In this document: positions 11,175 to 22,009 of the stretch, piece by piece | Position numbering within the stretch: position 1 is the stretch's first letter | Layout: the number at the start of each line of letters is the position of its first letter | Assembly (NCBI GenBank): GCA_964016875.1 | Contig: OZ024736.1 | Location: 4,099,001 to 4,163,000, forward strand | Length of the DNA: 64,000 nucleotides | Direction: 5' to 3' | Origin: Fallopia convolvulus | Lineage: Eukaryota; Streptophyta; Magnoliopsida; Caryophyllales; Polygonaceae | Notes under the pieces: generated by a model | What the model was told of the DNA's origin: nothing | The model's database searches: none | The model's input: only the letters and a program-made list of their open reading frames with translations | Position numbers and translations under genes: made by a program

Positions 11175-11885
11175 ACTGGCATCAGAGCGAAGGTTTGAGT
11201 AAGTCTCGTTCAACCCTTCTAGTTCATTCTCACACGTTTTTCCGCCAATACAAACCCTAGATTCATCCTCCACTTCGCACTTCCGCCATCTAAGGTCCCA
11301 ATTTTTTTTTTCTTTGCTTCGTAATTCATTCAAAAAAAAAAAATCAACCGCACCCTAACTCATTCGATCTATTGATTTTGGTGAAGTTGTTGCTTTGTCT
11401 TGCTAGTTGCATGAACTTAGGACTTGTTTTGCCAATTTCTCTTCTGCTTCGTGTGATTGTTTGCGTGTTGATTATCTAATTGTTAATCGATTCTAAAGGA
11501 GAAAACCTAGTCCGATTTATTTGTTAAAAAAAAAAATTGTTCTTCGACTACAAAGCCAAAATAAGGTAACTAGTCGATTGGATTAAAAAAAACAAAAAAA
11601 AAATTCGCGTGAAGATCACAAGCCAAAATAAGGCAAGATCCTTCACTTTTGCTTCCAAATTTCGCAACTTTGCTTCATATCATTGCTTGCCTTGCGTTGT
11701 TGGTTTCGAACTTGCCTTTGTCTTGCTTAGCTTGCATTGTAATTTTCGGATCCAATTCTTTGATCGAGTTTGAGTGACCTTTAGCCTTGCCAATCCTTCA
11801 ACATGTACTTTGAACACAAGGGTCGGCTTGACTTCAACGAACTGTAACTCTTGTTTAGTTGCTTGTGAACTTCTTACTTGCTTCG
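11175..11885 (+). other. Gypsy A primer site and untranslated leader
   Basis: TGGCATCAGAG at 11177-11187 is the initiator-Met primer site with one T-to-C change (B has a perfect TGGTATCAGAG). The remaining 0.7 kb has A- and T-runs and two near copies of a CAAAATAAGG segment (about 11553-11562 and 11623-11632). It contains no credible ORF and leads into gag. Confidence 0.8.
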
Positions 11886-13838
11886 ATGACTGGTGTTACC
11901 ATAGGTACAATGTCGGAGTCGGGAGACGGTGGAAACAACAACCCAACCGAGGGCCAAAACCCAACCCAAAATCGAGAAGCGTGGAACCCCGAAGCCGTGG
12001 CGCGCATAGAAGAGCTCGAGCGCCTCTTGGCAGCGAGCCAAACCCAATCGAAACACACTGTGCCACCGACGCATGGCCTCGCTTCGGAGATCCACGGCGT
12101 GCCCGGCGTATCGACGGAGGACATTGCTCGTGCCAACGCAAAGGGGAAGAAGCACGCCCAGCCTTCATCACAATTCGGCAACGCATGGTGTCGATCAAAG
12201 AAAGTCGCCAATATGATCGGCACGATGGTGGTCCACGGACCGCAGATCGCTATCAAATGGCGCGAGATTATAGGGACACACAAGTGTATGACGTATATTC
12301 CGATGAGGAGTACAACTCCGAGGAGTATAGATGTCGACATACGAGTGGGGATCCCAAAAGGAAGAAAAAGAACAAGTCGTCGGCGTATGTGTACGAAACC
12401 CCAAAGCGGAAGCACGGGGCCAAGTATTACGATGCCGACGCCTATAGAGTTGAGGACGACCTCGGGCATCACAGTGCTCGTAGTCCGTTCTCGGAGTTTG
12501 AAAACGAGTATGATGAATTCTCGGATTATTCTAATGAATCTTCGTTTGAGCATCCAAATGTGCAGGATCCGGAAGAACATGACAACCGACCTTCGGATTG
12601 GATCCCACAGCCGCGCCTTGCCAAGCATCGCACCGAGTACGATCGAGTCTATGGCTCGGGCCGCACGCCCGGCGCGCATGGACGACGCGACAAGGATCAC
12701 GACGATCGGCGTCCTCGGAGGCCTTACGGTGGAGACGATCCGCACGATGGAGATGATGATCCGCATCGAGGACAACCTCGGCATCGGCACGACAGGCGCG
12801 CATACTCGCCTCGGCGTGACAGCCCTCGGCGCGATCGAGATCACCGCGATGCCCGGGATCCACGGCAACAACGTCGAGATGTTAAGGTAAAATTCGAAAA
12901 CTTTTCCGGTTCTTATGATCCTGATGCGTTTTTGGAGTGGTTACAGGGCACGGAGCACACGCTCCGTCATTTAGGTTACGAGGACGACGAGAAGGTGGAG
13001 GTTGTGACGCTCCACCTTTGTTGGTGCCGCTAGGACTTGGTGGAACCGATTCGAGTCCGAAAGGATTCGAAAAGGCAAGCCCCTAATCCGTGAGTGGCAT
13101 CAACTCGTCTATATCTTGAAGAAAAGGTACATTCCGACAGATTACAAAGACAAGATGCACATCGAAATCATGCGCATCAAACAAGGCAGAATTACGCCGG
13201 AGGAATACTTTTCTAAACTCGAAGACATGTTCTTCAAAGAGGGGATGAGCGTCTCACCCTCCGTAATGAAGACCAGGTTCCTCTCGGGTTTGAGGCAGTC
13301 CATTCAAGATAGGTTGGAGATCCTTCCAATCAAGGACATCAACAATTTGGTGCACACGGCAATGCAAATCCACAAACAAGAAATGCGCACCAAGTCGGGA
13401 TGGTCCAATTCAAGGTATGTGTCTAACTCTAGTCAATCCGGTTTAACTACTAATCGGTTTGCTCCTTCTTTTCCTAGCCCTTCGACAGGTTCCAAAGCAA
13501 AGGCTGAGGCCTCGCTTGCCAAGGCTCCAGCCACGCCGCGCACCGCTGAGCCAAACGCCGATAGCGCCCGTGACATGGCTTGTTACAAGTGCGGAGGCCG
13601 TGGCCATATGCAACGGAACTGTCCTAACAACAAGAAAGTTTTGTTTACCACTCAAGGCGAGCCATATGACAGTGAGGAAGATGAAGAAGTTGAGTCGCAT
13701 GATATCGACGCCGTCGAGCTCGATTGCGATCCATCGGATGCCCTCGGCGTGGCCAAGCTCGGCCTAGTTACTCGGCGCGCCCTTAGCGTCCGCGAAGCAC
13801 CACGCACGGACCAACGAGAGAAAATTTTTCACACTTGA
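11886..13838 (+). pseudogene. Gypsy A gag, two frameshifts and terminal nonsense
   Basis: Start ATG 11886 (MTGVTIGTMSES) is shared with B and C. After an acidic N-terminus comes an Arg/Asp-rich domain (DRRPRRPYGGDD, DSPRRDRD), the gag/retrotrans core (FSGSYDPDAFLEWLQGTEHTLRHL, EEYFSKLEDMFF, MKTRFLSGLRQSIQDRLEI) and a CCHC knuckle (CYKCGGRGHMQRNC). A 7-base loss near 12180 and a one-base gain near 13017 break the frame. TGA at 13836-13838 replaces the CGA seen in B, so gag no longer joins protease. Role in an active element: capsid and RNA packaging. Confidence 0.92.
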
Positions 13839-13841
13839 TGT

Positions 13842-14768
13842 TTGGTCAACAATGTCTCGCTAAGTGTAATAATTGATTCCGGGTGTTGTGAAAATTTCCT
13901 CTCAAAGAAAGTTGTCGATCACTTCAAATTGCCGACCACGCCACACCCTCAACCATTCAAGCTTCAATGGATATCAAATGATGGAGGAGATTGGGTCGAC
14001 AAGAAGGTAATCTTTAACTTTTCCATTGGTCAATACTCGGATTCAATTTTGTGTGACGTAACGCTGATGGACGCCACGCACCTCTTGTTGGGGCGTCCAT
14101 GGCATCACGATCGTCGCTTGCTTCACGACGGGTATTTGAACACTTACATGTTCAATTACCACGGGAAGCGCGTGACTCTCTTACCTATGTCGCCTAGTGA
14201 AGCTCTACAAGATGAAGTCGAAAGGCAACGACAAAAGGCTAGCGACAGCGGCACCGGCGCGCCTCACAAGACGCCACCGGCGTCCGAAAGCAAGACTGCC
14301 AATTCCACAGGCGTTCGTGGTGCCAATCCATCCAAAAACAGGTCCAATGATGGTCAAGAAGCAAAACGCCGACAGAATCTGGAGGAGGGCCGACAGTTTG
14401 CGTCGAGAGGCCTCGGCAACGCGCCAAACGCCGCAGATTTCAACAATAAGGGCCTCAAACAGATTTTTGAAGCTTCTCTCGGCGTTCCAAGCTCAAAACC
14501 ACTTCAAATTGAGTTCGCAACAGATCTGCACAAAAAACGCCCAGGGGAAACTAATTTGAGCATGGAACCGCCGAGCACCACCCCTAGCGTCGCGCACCAC
14601 GCCGTCGCTACACAAAAACTCGGATTCCAAGAGCTACGGGACGAGTTTCACGGCGTTTCCAGGGTCAATCTTCCTAAAAATCCAGGGGCTACAACATCTC
14701 CAAAAATCGCCCCAGAATTTGATCGGACGAGAACCGACGCCGAGCCACCATTGCTAGGCACTTGCTAG
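13842..14768 (+). pseudogene. Gypsy A aspartic protease and linker to RT
   Basis: Begins in the retropepsin fold: SLSVIIDSGCCENFLSKK carries the DSG active site, then HPQPFKLQWISN, LMDATHLLLGRPW (the family's LLGRPW flap-end block) and YNYHGK-like MFNYHGKRVTLLP. A 170-residue Lys/Ser/Ala-rich linker follows. The frame ends at TAG 14766-14768 where B has CAG, and is otherwise in the same frame as RT from 14895, so gag-PR-RT was one polyprotein. Confidence 0.88.
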
Positions 14769-16400
14769 GATCGTTTACTCTTAGCCAGGCGTCGGGACAT
14801 CGAGAAGTCCATTCAGGGGAGTCTTTCTTGTTTCATACTTGTTCCCCTTCTTTCTATTGTTAAGTCTGAGAATTCTTCACTCCCTTCTTCTATTTTGTCT
14901 TTATTGAAGGAGTTTGAAGATATCATGCCGGATGAGCTTCCGAAGGGCTTGCCGCCGATCCGAGGGATTGAGCACAAGATCGACCTCGTACCGGGCGCCT
15001 CCCTTCCAAATCAATCCGCTTATAGGACTTCACCAAGGGAAACCGAGGAGCTACAACGCCAAGTTCAAGACTTGTTGGACAAGGGATTCGTCCGCGAGTC
15101 CTTGAGCCCTTGCGCAGTACCAGTGATCCTCGTACCAAAGAAAGATGGTTCGTGGCGTATGTGCGTCGACTGCCGAGCCATCAATCAAATCACGGTGAAG
15201 TATAGACATCCCATTCCACGGCTTGATGACATGCTAGATGAGCTCCACGGCGCCGCCTTGTTCTCCAAGATCGATCTCCGGAGCGGATACCACCAAATCC
15301 GGATGCATGAAGGCGACGAGTGGAAGACCGCATTTAAAACCAAGCATGGTTTGTACGAATGGCTTGTCATGCCGTTTGGCTTGACAAACGCCCCTAGTAA
15401 TTTTATGCGGCTTATGAATTTTGTTTTTCGTAAATTTATAGGACGTTTTGTTGTCGTCTACTTTGATGATATTTTGGTATTTTCTAAGGACTTAGATTCT
15501 CACGCGAGGCACCTTAGGTTGGTGTTAGAATGCCTTCGCGAGCACTCTTTGTTTGTAAACTTGGACAAATGTTCGTTTTGCACGGACACGACGAATTTTC
15601 TTGGGTTCGTCGTGTCCAAGGATGGGCTGAAAGTGGATGACGACAAGATCCGCGCCATCCGAGAGTGGCCCACCACTACGACCCCGACGATGGTTAGATC
15701 CTTCTTAGGGCTCGCAGGGTTCTATAGGCGATTCGTCAAGGACTTTAGTTCCATCGCCGGGCCACTCCACAATCTGACCAAGAAGGCAACCACAATCAAG
15801 TGGATGCCAATTTGTGAGGCCGCCTTTCAGGCCTTAAAACATGCTTTGTGTAGCGCTCCGGTCTTGCAATTGCCATACTTCACTAAGCGCTTTGAGATCA
15901 AGTGCGACGCCTCCGACTATGGCGTAGGCGGCGTACTCCTTCAAGAGAGATGCCCTATTGCATACTTTAGTGAAAAATTAACGGGGGCAACTCTCAATTA
16001 CCCGACGTATGACAAGGAGTTGTACGCACTTATTCGGGTCCTTAAGACATGGCAGCACTATCTTTGTCCTAGTGAGTTCGTTACTCACACGGACCATGCG
16101 GCCCTTGCTTATTTTAGGAGTCAAACGACTCTAAACAGGCGCCATACTCGGTGGGTGGAATTTATGGAAACCTTTCCGTATATTATCGCCCACAAAAAAG
16201 GGAAAGAAAATGTAGTGGCAGACGCTCTATCACGCAGGTATGTGCTTTTAACTCAACTTCAGGCCAATTTGCTAGGGTTCTCCTTGATTAAGGAGTTGTA
16301 TTTGCATGATCCATATTTTAAACCGATCATGGAGAACCTTGAGCAAAGTCGAATCCATGAGACATTCTTTTTGGACAATGGATATCTCTACCGTCTGTGA
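14769..16400 (+). pseudogene. Gypsy A reverse transcriptase and RNase H
   Basis: The frame from 14895 codes LPPIRGIEHKIDLVPGAS, the RT fingers/palm (VPVILVPKKDGSWRMCVDCR, LFSKIDLRSGYHQIR, WLVMPFGLTNAPSNF), catalytic FVVVYFDDILVFSK, the connection (FLGFVVSKDG, VRSFLGLAGFYRRF) and RNase H (IKCDASDYGVGGVL, YPTYDKELYALIR, THTDHAAL, VADALSRR). It ends prematurely at LYRL because 28 bases present in B are missing after 16391. RT and RH catalytic residues are intact. Confidence 0.93.
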
Positions 16401-17443
16401 GGCATCTTTTTCTCAAAGAGGCTCATGATGGCCGGGGCCACTTTGGTATAGCCAAAACCCTAGCAGCACTTCGTGAACAGTTCTTTTGGCCACACATGGC
16501 TTCGGACGTTCACAAGTATTGTCGCGGTTGTGTGCCGTGCCAAACTGCAAAGTCGAGGTTTCACCCTCATGGCCTTTATACTCCGTTGCCTATTTCGGAT
16601 ACTCCGTGGGAAGATCTTTCTATGGATTTTATCACGGGCCTTCCAATGTCTAGGCGCGGTAAAGATTCGATTTTCGTGATTGTGGACCGCTTCTCCAAGA
16701 TTGCTCACTTCGTGCCATGCAAAGGGAACAACAATGCGACTGACATCGCAAACTTGTTCTTTGAGCATGTCGTGAGATTACATGGCGTGCCTCGCACTAT
16801 TGTTAATGATCAAGACGCGAAATTCTGTAGCCATTTCCGGAGAACGCTTTGGGGAAAGCTAGGCACACAATTACTCTTTTCTACTTCTTATCATCCCCAA
16901 ACCGATGGTCAAACAGAGGTGACCAATCGGACACTGGGCACCCTTCTTCGGACGGTGCTCAAAAATAACCCACGCCGGTGGGAGGATCTTATACCATTTT
17001 TTGAGTTTGCTTACAACAGGTCCAAACACTCGTCCACCAAGATGACGCCGTTCGAGATTGTCTACGGCCTCAACCCGCACTCTCCGATGGATCTTACACC
17101 TCGTCCTTTGAAGAACTGCGAACACATCGACGCCTCCAACCGTGCAGAAGCCATCCGCAAGCTGCACGAGCGGACTGGAGTTCAATTGGAGCGCCGCGCC
17201 TCTCAATACGAGGCTCAGCACAACAAGGGTTGGAAACGCATGGTTTTCAACCCCGGGGACCTCGTGTGGCTCCATCTTCGGAAGGACAGGTTTCCGGATT
17301 CAAGGAAGACAAAGCTTCACCAGCGTGGAGACGGACCTTTTCGGGTCCTTGAGCGCATCGGAGACAACGCATATAATCTCGACCTCGAGGGCAAGCACTC
17401 GATTCACTCCAGATTCAACGTCGCTGAGCTCTCCCCTTCTGTT
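16397..17443 (+). pseudogene. Gypsy A integrase
   Basis: Contains the HHCC finger (HDGRGHFGIAKTL, CRGCVPCQTAK), the DDE core (LSMDFITGLP, VDRFSKIAHF, PRTIVNDQDAKF, PQTDGQTEVTNRT) and the C-terminal GPF module (RGDGPFRVLERIGDNAYNLDL). The core Asp is present, but the family's SDRD/K reads NDQDAKF. I see no chromodomain. It ends at ELSPSV, where B's LTR interrupts the end of pol; A's own polypurine tract resumes at 25758. Confidence 0.92.
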
Positions 17444-18423
17444 TAATGCGACCCCCGTCATGGATGCTAGGCAAGAGGACGACGCATTCACACTTCGCTC
17501 GGATGGCCCCATCACTCATGCTAGAACCCGAGCAATCCAAGACGCAAGGAGGTCTCTTGTGGAGCGCCTCTCCATAGGCCACGACGCGCCCTACACCGCG
17601 ACCTCGCTCGGCACCATCACCACCATCGGCGCCGAGGAACCTCGCTTCGAGCTCTCGGATCGACCTCGCCAAGGCGCGCCCTCCTCGAGCATCGGATCGC
17701 AAGACGAGGTTGCCTCCAGCCTTTACCAAGACCCCGGAGCCAAACTTGAGGTCCTCGCATCGGACCTCGGGATCGAGTCTCAACTTGAGGTTCTAGGAAG
17801 CATCGGCGAACCTCAAGTCCTCGAGACCTCGCTAGCACCGTCACCAGCTTCCCGCGTCGTGCCAGCGACCTCGCCAGCGCCCCGACGCCCACCGTGACTT
17901 CGCCAGCGCCGAGTCCCAGCCTTGCCAGCGTCGCGACAGCCCTTGTCGTGACACTCCCGACACGGTCACGGACGACCTATCCGTTTTTAGTACTTTTATG
18001 CATTCTTTCTATTATGGAACATTTCTATTGTTGGTTTGACACATTTAGAAAGACTTTTATGGGCCTTGCGCCGATCATTTTCGGACCGCGCCGTTGGGCC
18101 TAAGTTTGCAAGCTTGCCCTAGGCGCGCCGCCGATAGATTAGGGTTTCTTGAGGTTTCTTCAACCGCCTCCCTATATAAGGGGGCGTACGCATATGTTTC
18201 AATTCAGCACACATATTAGGGTTATTTAAAGTAGAGGTTTCTCATTATTTTCCCTTCTTGTGTTGTGCCGCCACCCTTAAATCTCGCAATTGCTCTTGTG
18301 TTCTTGTTTCTCATTGATTGTTCGAACCAAATCACCAACAAACCACCCTTCCTCTACGCTAATTAGAGACCTAATACTCAAGCAAACGACCGATCCGAAG
18401 CATCCCAAGAGAGGGACGCATCA
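17444..18423 (+). repeat. Gypsy B 5' LTR (980 bp)
   Basis: Its first bases read TAATGCGACC instead of TGATGCGACC (a G-to-A change at the terminus) and it ends GACGCATCA. TATA box at 18173-18180; inverted repeat ACTTGAGGTTC/GAACCTCAAGT at 17783-17818; GGCGCGCC near 17674 and 18122. Confidence 0.92.
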
Positions 18424-19140
18424 ATTGGTATCAGAGCCAAGGTTTGAGTAAGTCTCGTTCAACCCTTCTAGTTCATTCTCACACGTCTTTCCGCCAATTC
18501 AAATCCTAGATTCATACTCCACTTCGCATATCCGCCATCTAGGGTCCCAAATTTTTTTTCTTTGCTTCAAAATTCATTCAAAAAAAAAATCAAATCAACC
18601 GTACCCTAACTCATTCGATCTATTGATTTTGGTGAAGTTGTTGCTTTGTCTTGCTAGTTGCATGAACTTAGGACTTGTTTTGCCAATTTCTCTTGTGCTT
18701 CGTGTGATTGTTTGCGTGTTGATTATCTAAATTGTTCAATCGGTTCTAGAGGAGAAAACCTAGTCCGATTTCATTGTTTAACAAAAAAAAAAAACTTGTT
18801 CTTCGACTATAAAGCCAAAATAAGGTAACTAGACGATTGGATTTAAGAAAAAATAAAAATCTTGTGAAGATCACAAGCCAAAATAAGGCAAGATCCTTCA
18901 CTTTTGTTTGCAAATTTCGCACCTTTCGTTCGTATCATTACTTGCCTTGAGTTTTTTGGTTTCGAACTTGCCTTGTCTTGCTTAGCTTGCATTGTAATTT
19001 TCGGATCCACTTCTTTCATCGAGTTTGAGTGACCTTTAGCCTTGCCAATCCTTCAACGTGTGGTTTGAACACAAGGGTCGGCTTGACTTAAGCAAACTGT
19101 AACTCTTGTTTAGTTGCTTGTGAACTTCTTACTTGCTTCG
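18424..19140 (+). other. Gypsy B primer site and leader
   Basis: A perfect initiator-Met site TGGTATCAGAG lies at 18426-18436. The 0.7 kb leader carries poly(A) runs and repeated CCAAAATAAGG segments as in A and C, with no credible ORF. Confidence 0.85.
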
Positions 19141-22009
19141 ATGACTGTTGTTACCATAGGTACTATGTCGGAGACAGGAGACGGTGGAAACAACAACCCC
19201 ACCGAGGGCCAAAACCCTACCCAAAATCGAGAGGCGTGGAACCCCGAAGCCGTGACGCGCATAGAAGAGCTCGAACGCCTCTTGGCGGCGAGCCAAACTC
19301 AATCGAAGCACACCGTGCCACAACAACATGGCTTAGCTTCCGAAATCCATGGCGTGCCAGGCGTGTCTGCGGAGGACGTTGCTCGTGCCAACGCGAAGGG
19401 GAAGAAAAACGCACAACCTTCATCACAATTCAGCACCATGCAACGCATGGAGTCGATCAAAGAAAGTCGCCAATTTGATCGGCACGATGGTGGTCCCCGA
19501 ACCGCAGATCGCTATCAAGTGGCGCGAGACTATAGGGACACACAAGTTTACGACGTATATTCCGATGAGGAGTACAACTCCGAGGAGTATAGACGTCGAC
19601 ATACGAGTGGGGATCCCAAAAGAAAGAAAAAGAACAAGTCGTCGGCGTATGTGTACGAAACCCCAAAGCGGAAGCACGGGGCCAAGTATTATGACGCCGA
19701 CGCCTATAGAGTTGAGGACGACCTCGGGCATCAAAGTGCTCATAGTCCGTTCTCGGAGTTTGAACACGAGTACGACGAGTTCTCGGATTATTCTAATGAA
19801 TCTTCGTTTGAGCATCCAAATGTGCAGGATCCGGAAGAACATGACAACCGGCCTTCGGATTGGATCCCACCGCCGTGCCTTGCCAAGCATCGCACCGAGT
19901 ACGATCGAGTCTATGGGTCGGGTCGCACGCCCGATGCGCATGGACGACGCGACAGGGATCACGACGATCGGCGTCCTCGGAGGCCTTACGGTGGAGACGA
20001 TCCGGACGATGGAGATGATGATCCGCATCGAGGACAACCTCGGCATCGGCGCGACAGACGCGCATACTCGCCTCGGCGTGACAGCCCTCGGCGCGATCGA
20101 GATCGCCGCGATGCTCGGGATCCACGACAACAACGTCGGGATGTCAAGGTAAAATTCGAAACCTTTTCCGGTTCTTATGATCCTGATGTGTTTTTGGAGT
20201 GGTTACAGGGCACAGAGCACACGCTCCGTCATTTAGGTTACGAGGACGACGAAAAGGTGGAAGTTGTGACGCTCCATTTCGTTGGTGCCGATAGGACTTG
20301 GTGGAACCGATTTGAGTCCGAAAGGATTCGAAAAGGAAAGCCCCTAATCCGTGAGTGGCATCAACTCGTTTATATCTTGAAGAAGAGGTACATTCCAGCC
20401 GATTACAAGGACAAGATGCACATCGAGATCATGCGCATCAAACAAGGCACAATGACGCTGGAGGAATATTTTTCCAAACTCGAAGACATGTTCTTCAAGG
20501 CGGGGATGAGCGTCTCACCATCCGTAATGAAGACGAGGTTCCTTTCGGGTTTAAGGCAGTCGATTCAAGATAGGTTAGAAATCCTCCCAATCAAAGACAT
20601 CAACAATTTGGTGCACACCGCCATGCAAATCCACAAACAAGAGATGCGCACCAAATCGGGATGGTCCAATTCAAGGTATGTGTCTAACTCTAGTCAATCC
20701 GGTTTATCTACTAATCGGTTTGCTCCTTCTTTGCCTAGCCCTTCGACAGGTTCCAAAGCGAAGGCGGAGGCCTCACAAGCCAAGGCCCCAGGCGCGCCGT
20801 GCACCGCCGAGTCGAACGCCGATCGAGCTCGTGACATGGCGTGCTACAAGTGCGGGGGACGAGGCCATATGCCACGGAACTGTCCCAACAACAAGAAAGT
20901 TTTATTCACCACTCAAGGTGAGCCATATGACAGGGAGGAGGATGTCGAAGTTGAGTCACAAGAGATCGACGCCGCCGAGCTCGAGTGCAATCCATCGGAT
21001 GCCCTCGGCGTGGCCAAACTCGGCCTAGTTACTCGGCGCTCCCTTAGCGTCCGTGAAGCCCCATGCACGGACCAACGCGAGCAACTTTTTCACACCCGAT
21101 GTTTGGTCAATAATGTCTCGCTGAGTGTCATAATAGATTCGGGGAGTTGTGCAAAGTTTCTCTCCAAGAAAGTTGTCGATCACTTCAAGTTGCAGACCAC
21201 GCCACACCCTCAACCATTCAAGCTTCAATGGATATCAAATGATGGAGGGGATTGGGTCGACAAACAGGTAATCTTCAATTTTTCAATTGGTCAATACTCG
21301 GATTCTATTTTATGTGACGTAACGCCGATGGACGCCACGCACCTCTTGTTAGGGCGTCCATGGAATACGATCGTCGCGTGCTTCACGACGAGTATTTGAA
21401 CACTTACATGTTCAATTACCACGGGAAGAGCGTGACTCTCTTACCTATGTCGCCTAGTGAAGCTCTACAGGATGAAGCCGAAAGGCAAAGACAAAAGACT
21501 AGCGAAAGCGGCACCGGCGCTCCAAACAAGACGCCAGCGGCGTCCGAGAGCAAAACTGCTAATTCCAAAAGCGCTCCTGGTGCCAATCCATCCAAAAACA
21601 AGTCTCATGATGTTAAAGAAGAAAAACGCCGACAAAATCTGGAGGAGGGTCGACAGTTTGCGTCGAGAGGCATCGGTAACGCGTCGAACGCCGCCGATTT
21701 TGACAAAAAGGGCCTCAAGCAGATTTTTGACACTTCTCTCGGCGTTCCAAGCTCCAAACCCCTTAAAATTGAATTTCCACCAGATCTGCACAAAAAACGC
21801 CCAGGAGATATCAATTTAAGCAAGGGACCGCCGAGCACCCCCCCAGTGTCGCGCACCACGCCGTCGCTACACGAAAACTCGGATTCCAGGAGCTACGGGA
21901 CGAGTTTCACGGCGTTTCCAGGGGCAATCTTCCACAAATTCCAGGGGCTATCACCTCTCCAAAAATCGCCCCAGAAGCTGATCGGACGAGCACCGACGCC
22001 GAGCCACCA
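19141..22009 (+). pseudogene. Gypsy B gag-protease, one main frameshift
   Basis: From ATG 19141 (MTVVTIGTMSET) one frame runs to 21399 and covers the whole gag and most of protease. It includes the acidic N-terminus, RD-rich domain (about residues 270-340), gag core (FSGSYDPDVFLEWLQG, VGADRTWWNRFESE), knuckle CYKCGGRGHMPRNC and protease DSGSCAKFLS with LLLGRPW. A one-base deletion right after GRPW (about 21363) shifts into the frame that codes the linker to 22016. A run of C (about 21839-21845) shifts the linker again. In the active family gag, PR and pol appear to share one frame. B supplies the reference for reading the lesions in A and C. Confidence 0.92.

Noticed and set aside
11330..11600. 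Poly(A)-rich stretches as LINE or SINE tails
   Set aside because: They recur at the same place in the leaders of A, B and C and are part of the gypsy leader.
11855..12871. Long minus-strand open frames opposite gypsy gag (338 codons here, 236 at 19423-20133, and plus-strand ones at 55991-56680)
   Set aside because: They mirror the Arg/Asp-rich gag codons of A, B and C, have no recognised motif and are explained by the base composition of the opposite strand.
17444..18423. Central LTR shared by two tandem gypsy elements (LTR-int-LTR-int-LTR dimer)
   Set aside because: Diagnostic variants pair the outer LTRs with each other and the inner ones with each other, and TGTT duplications plus a displaced polypurine segment show nesting.
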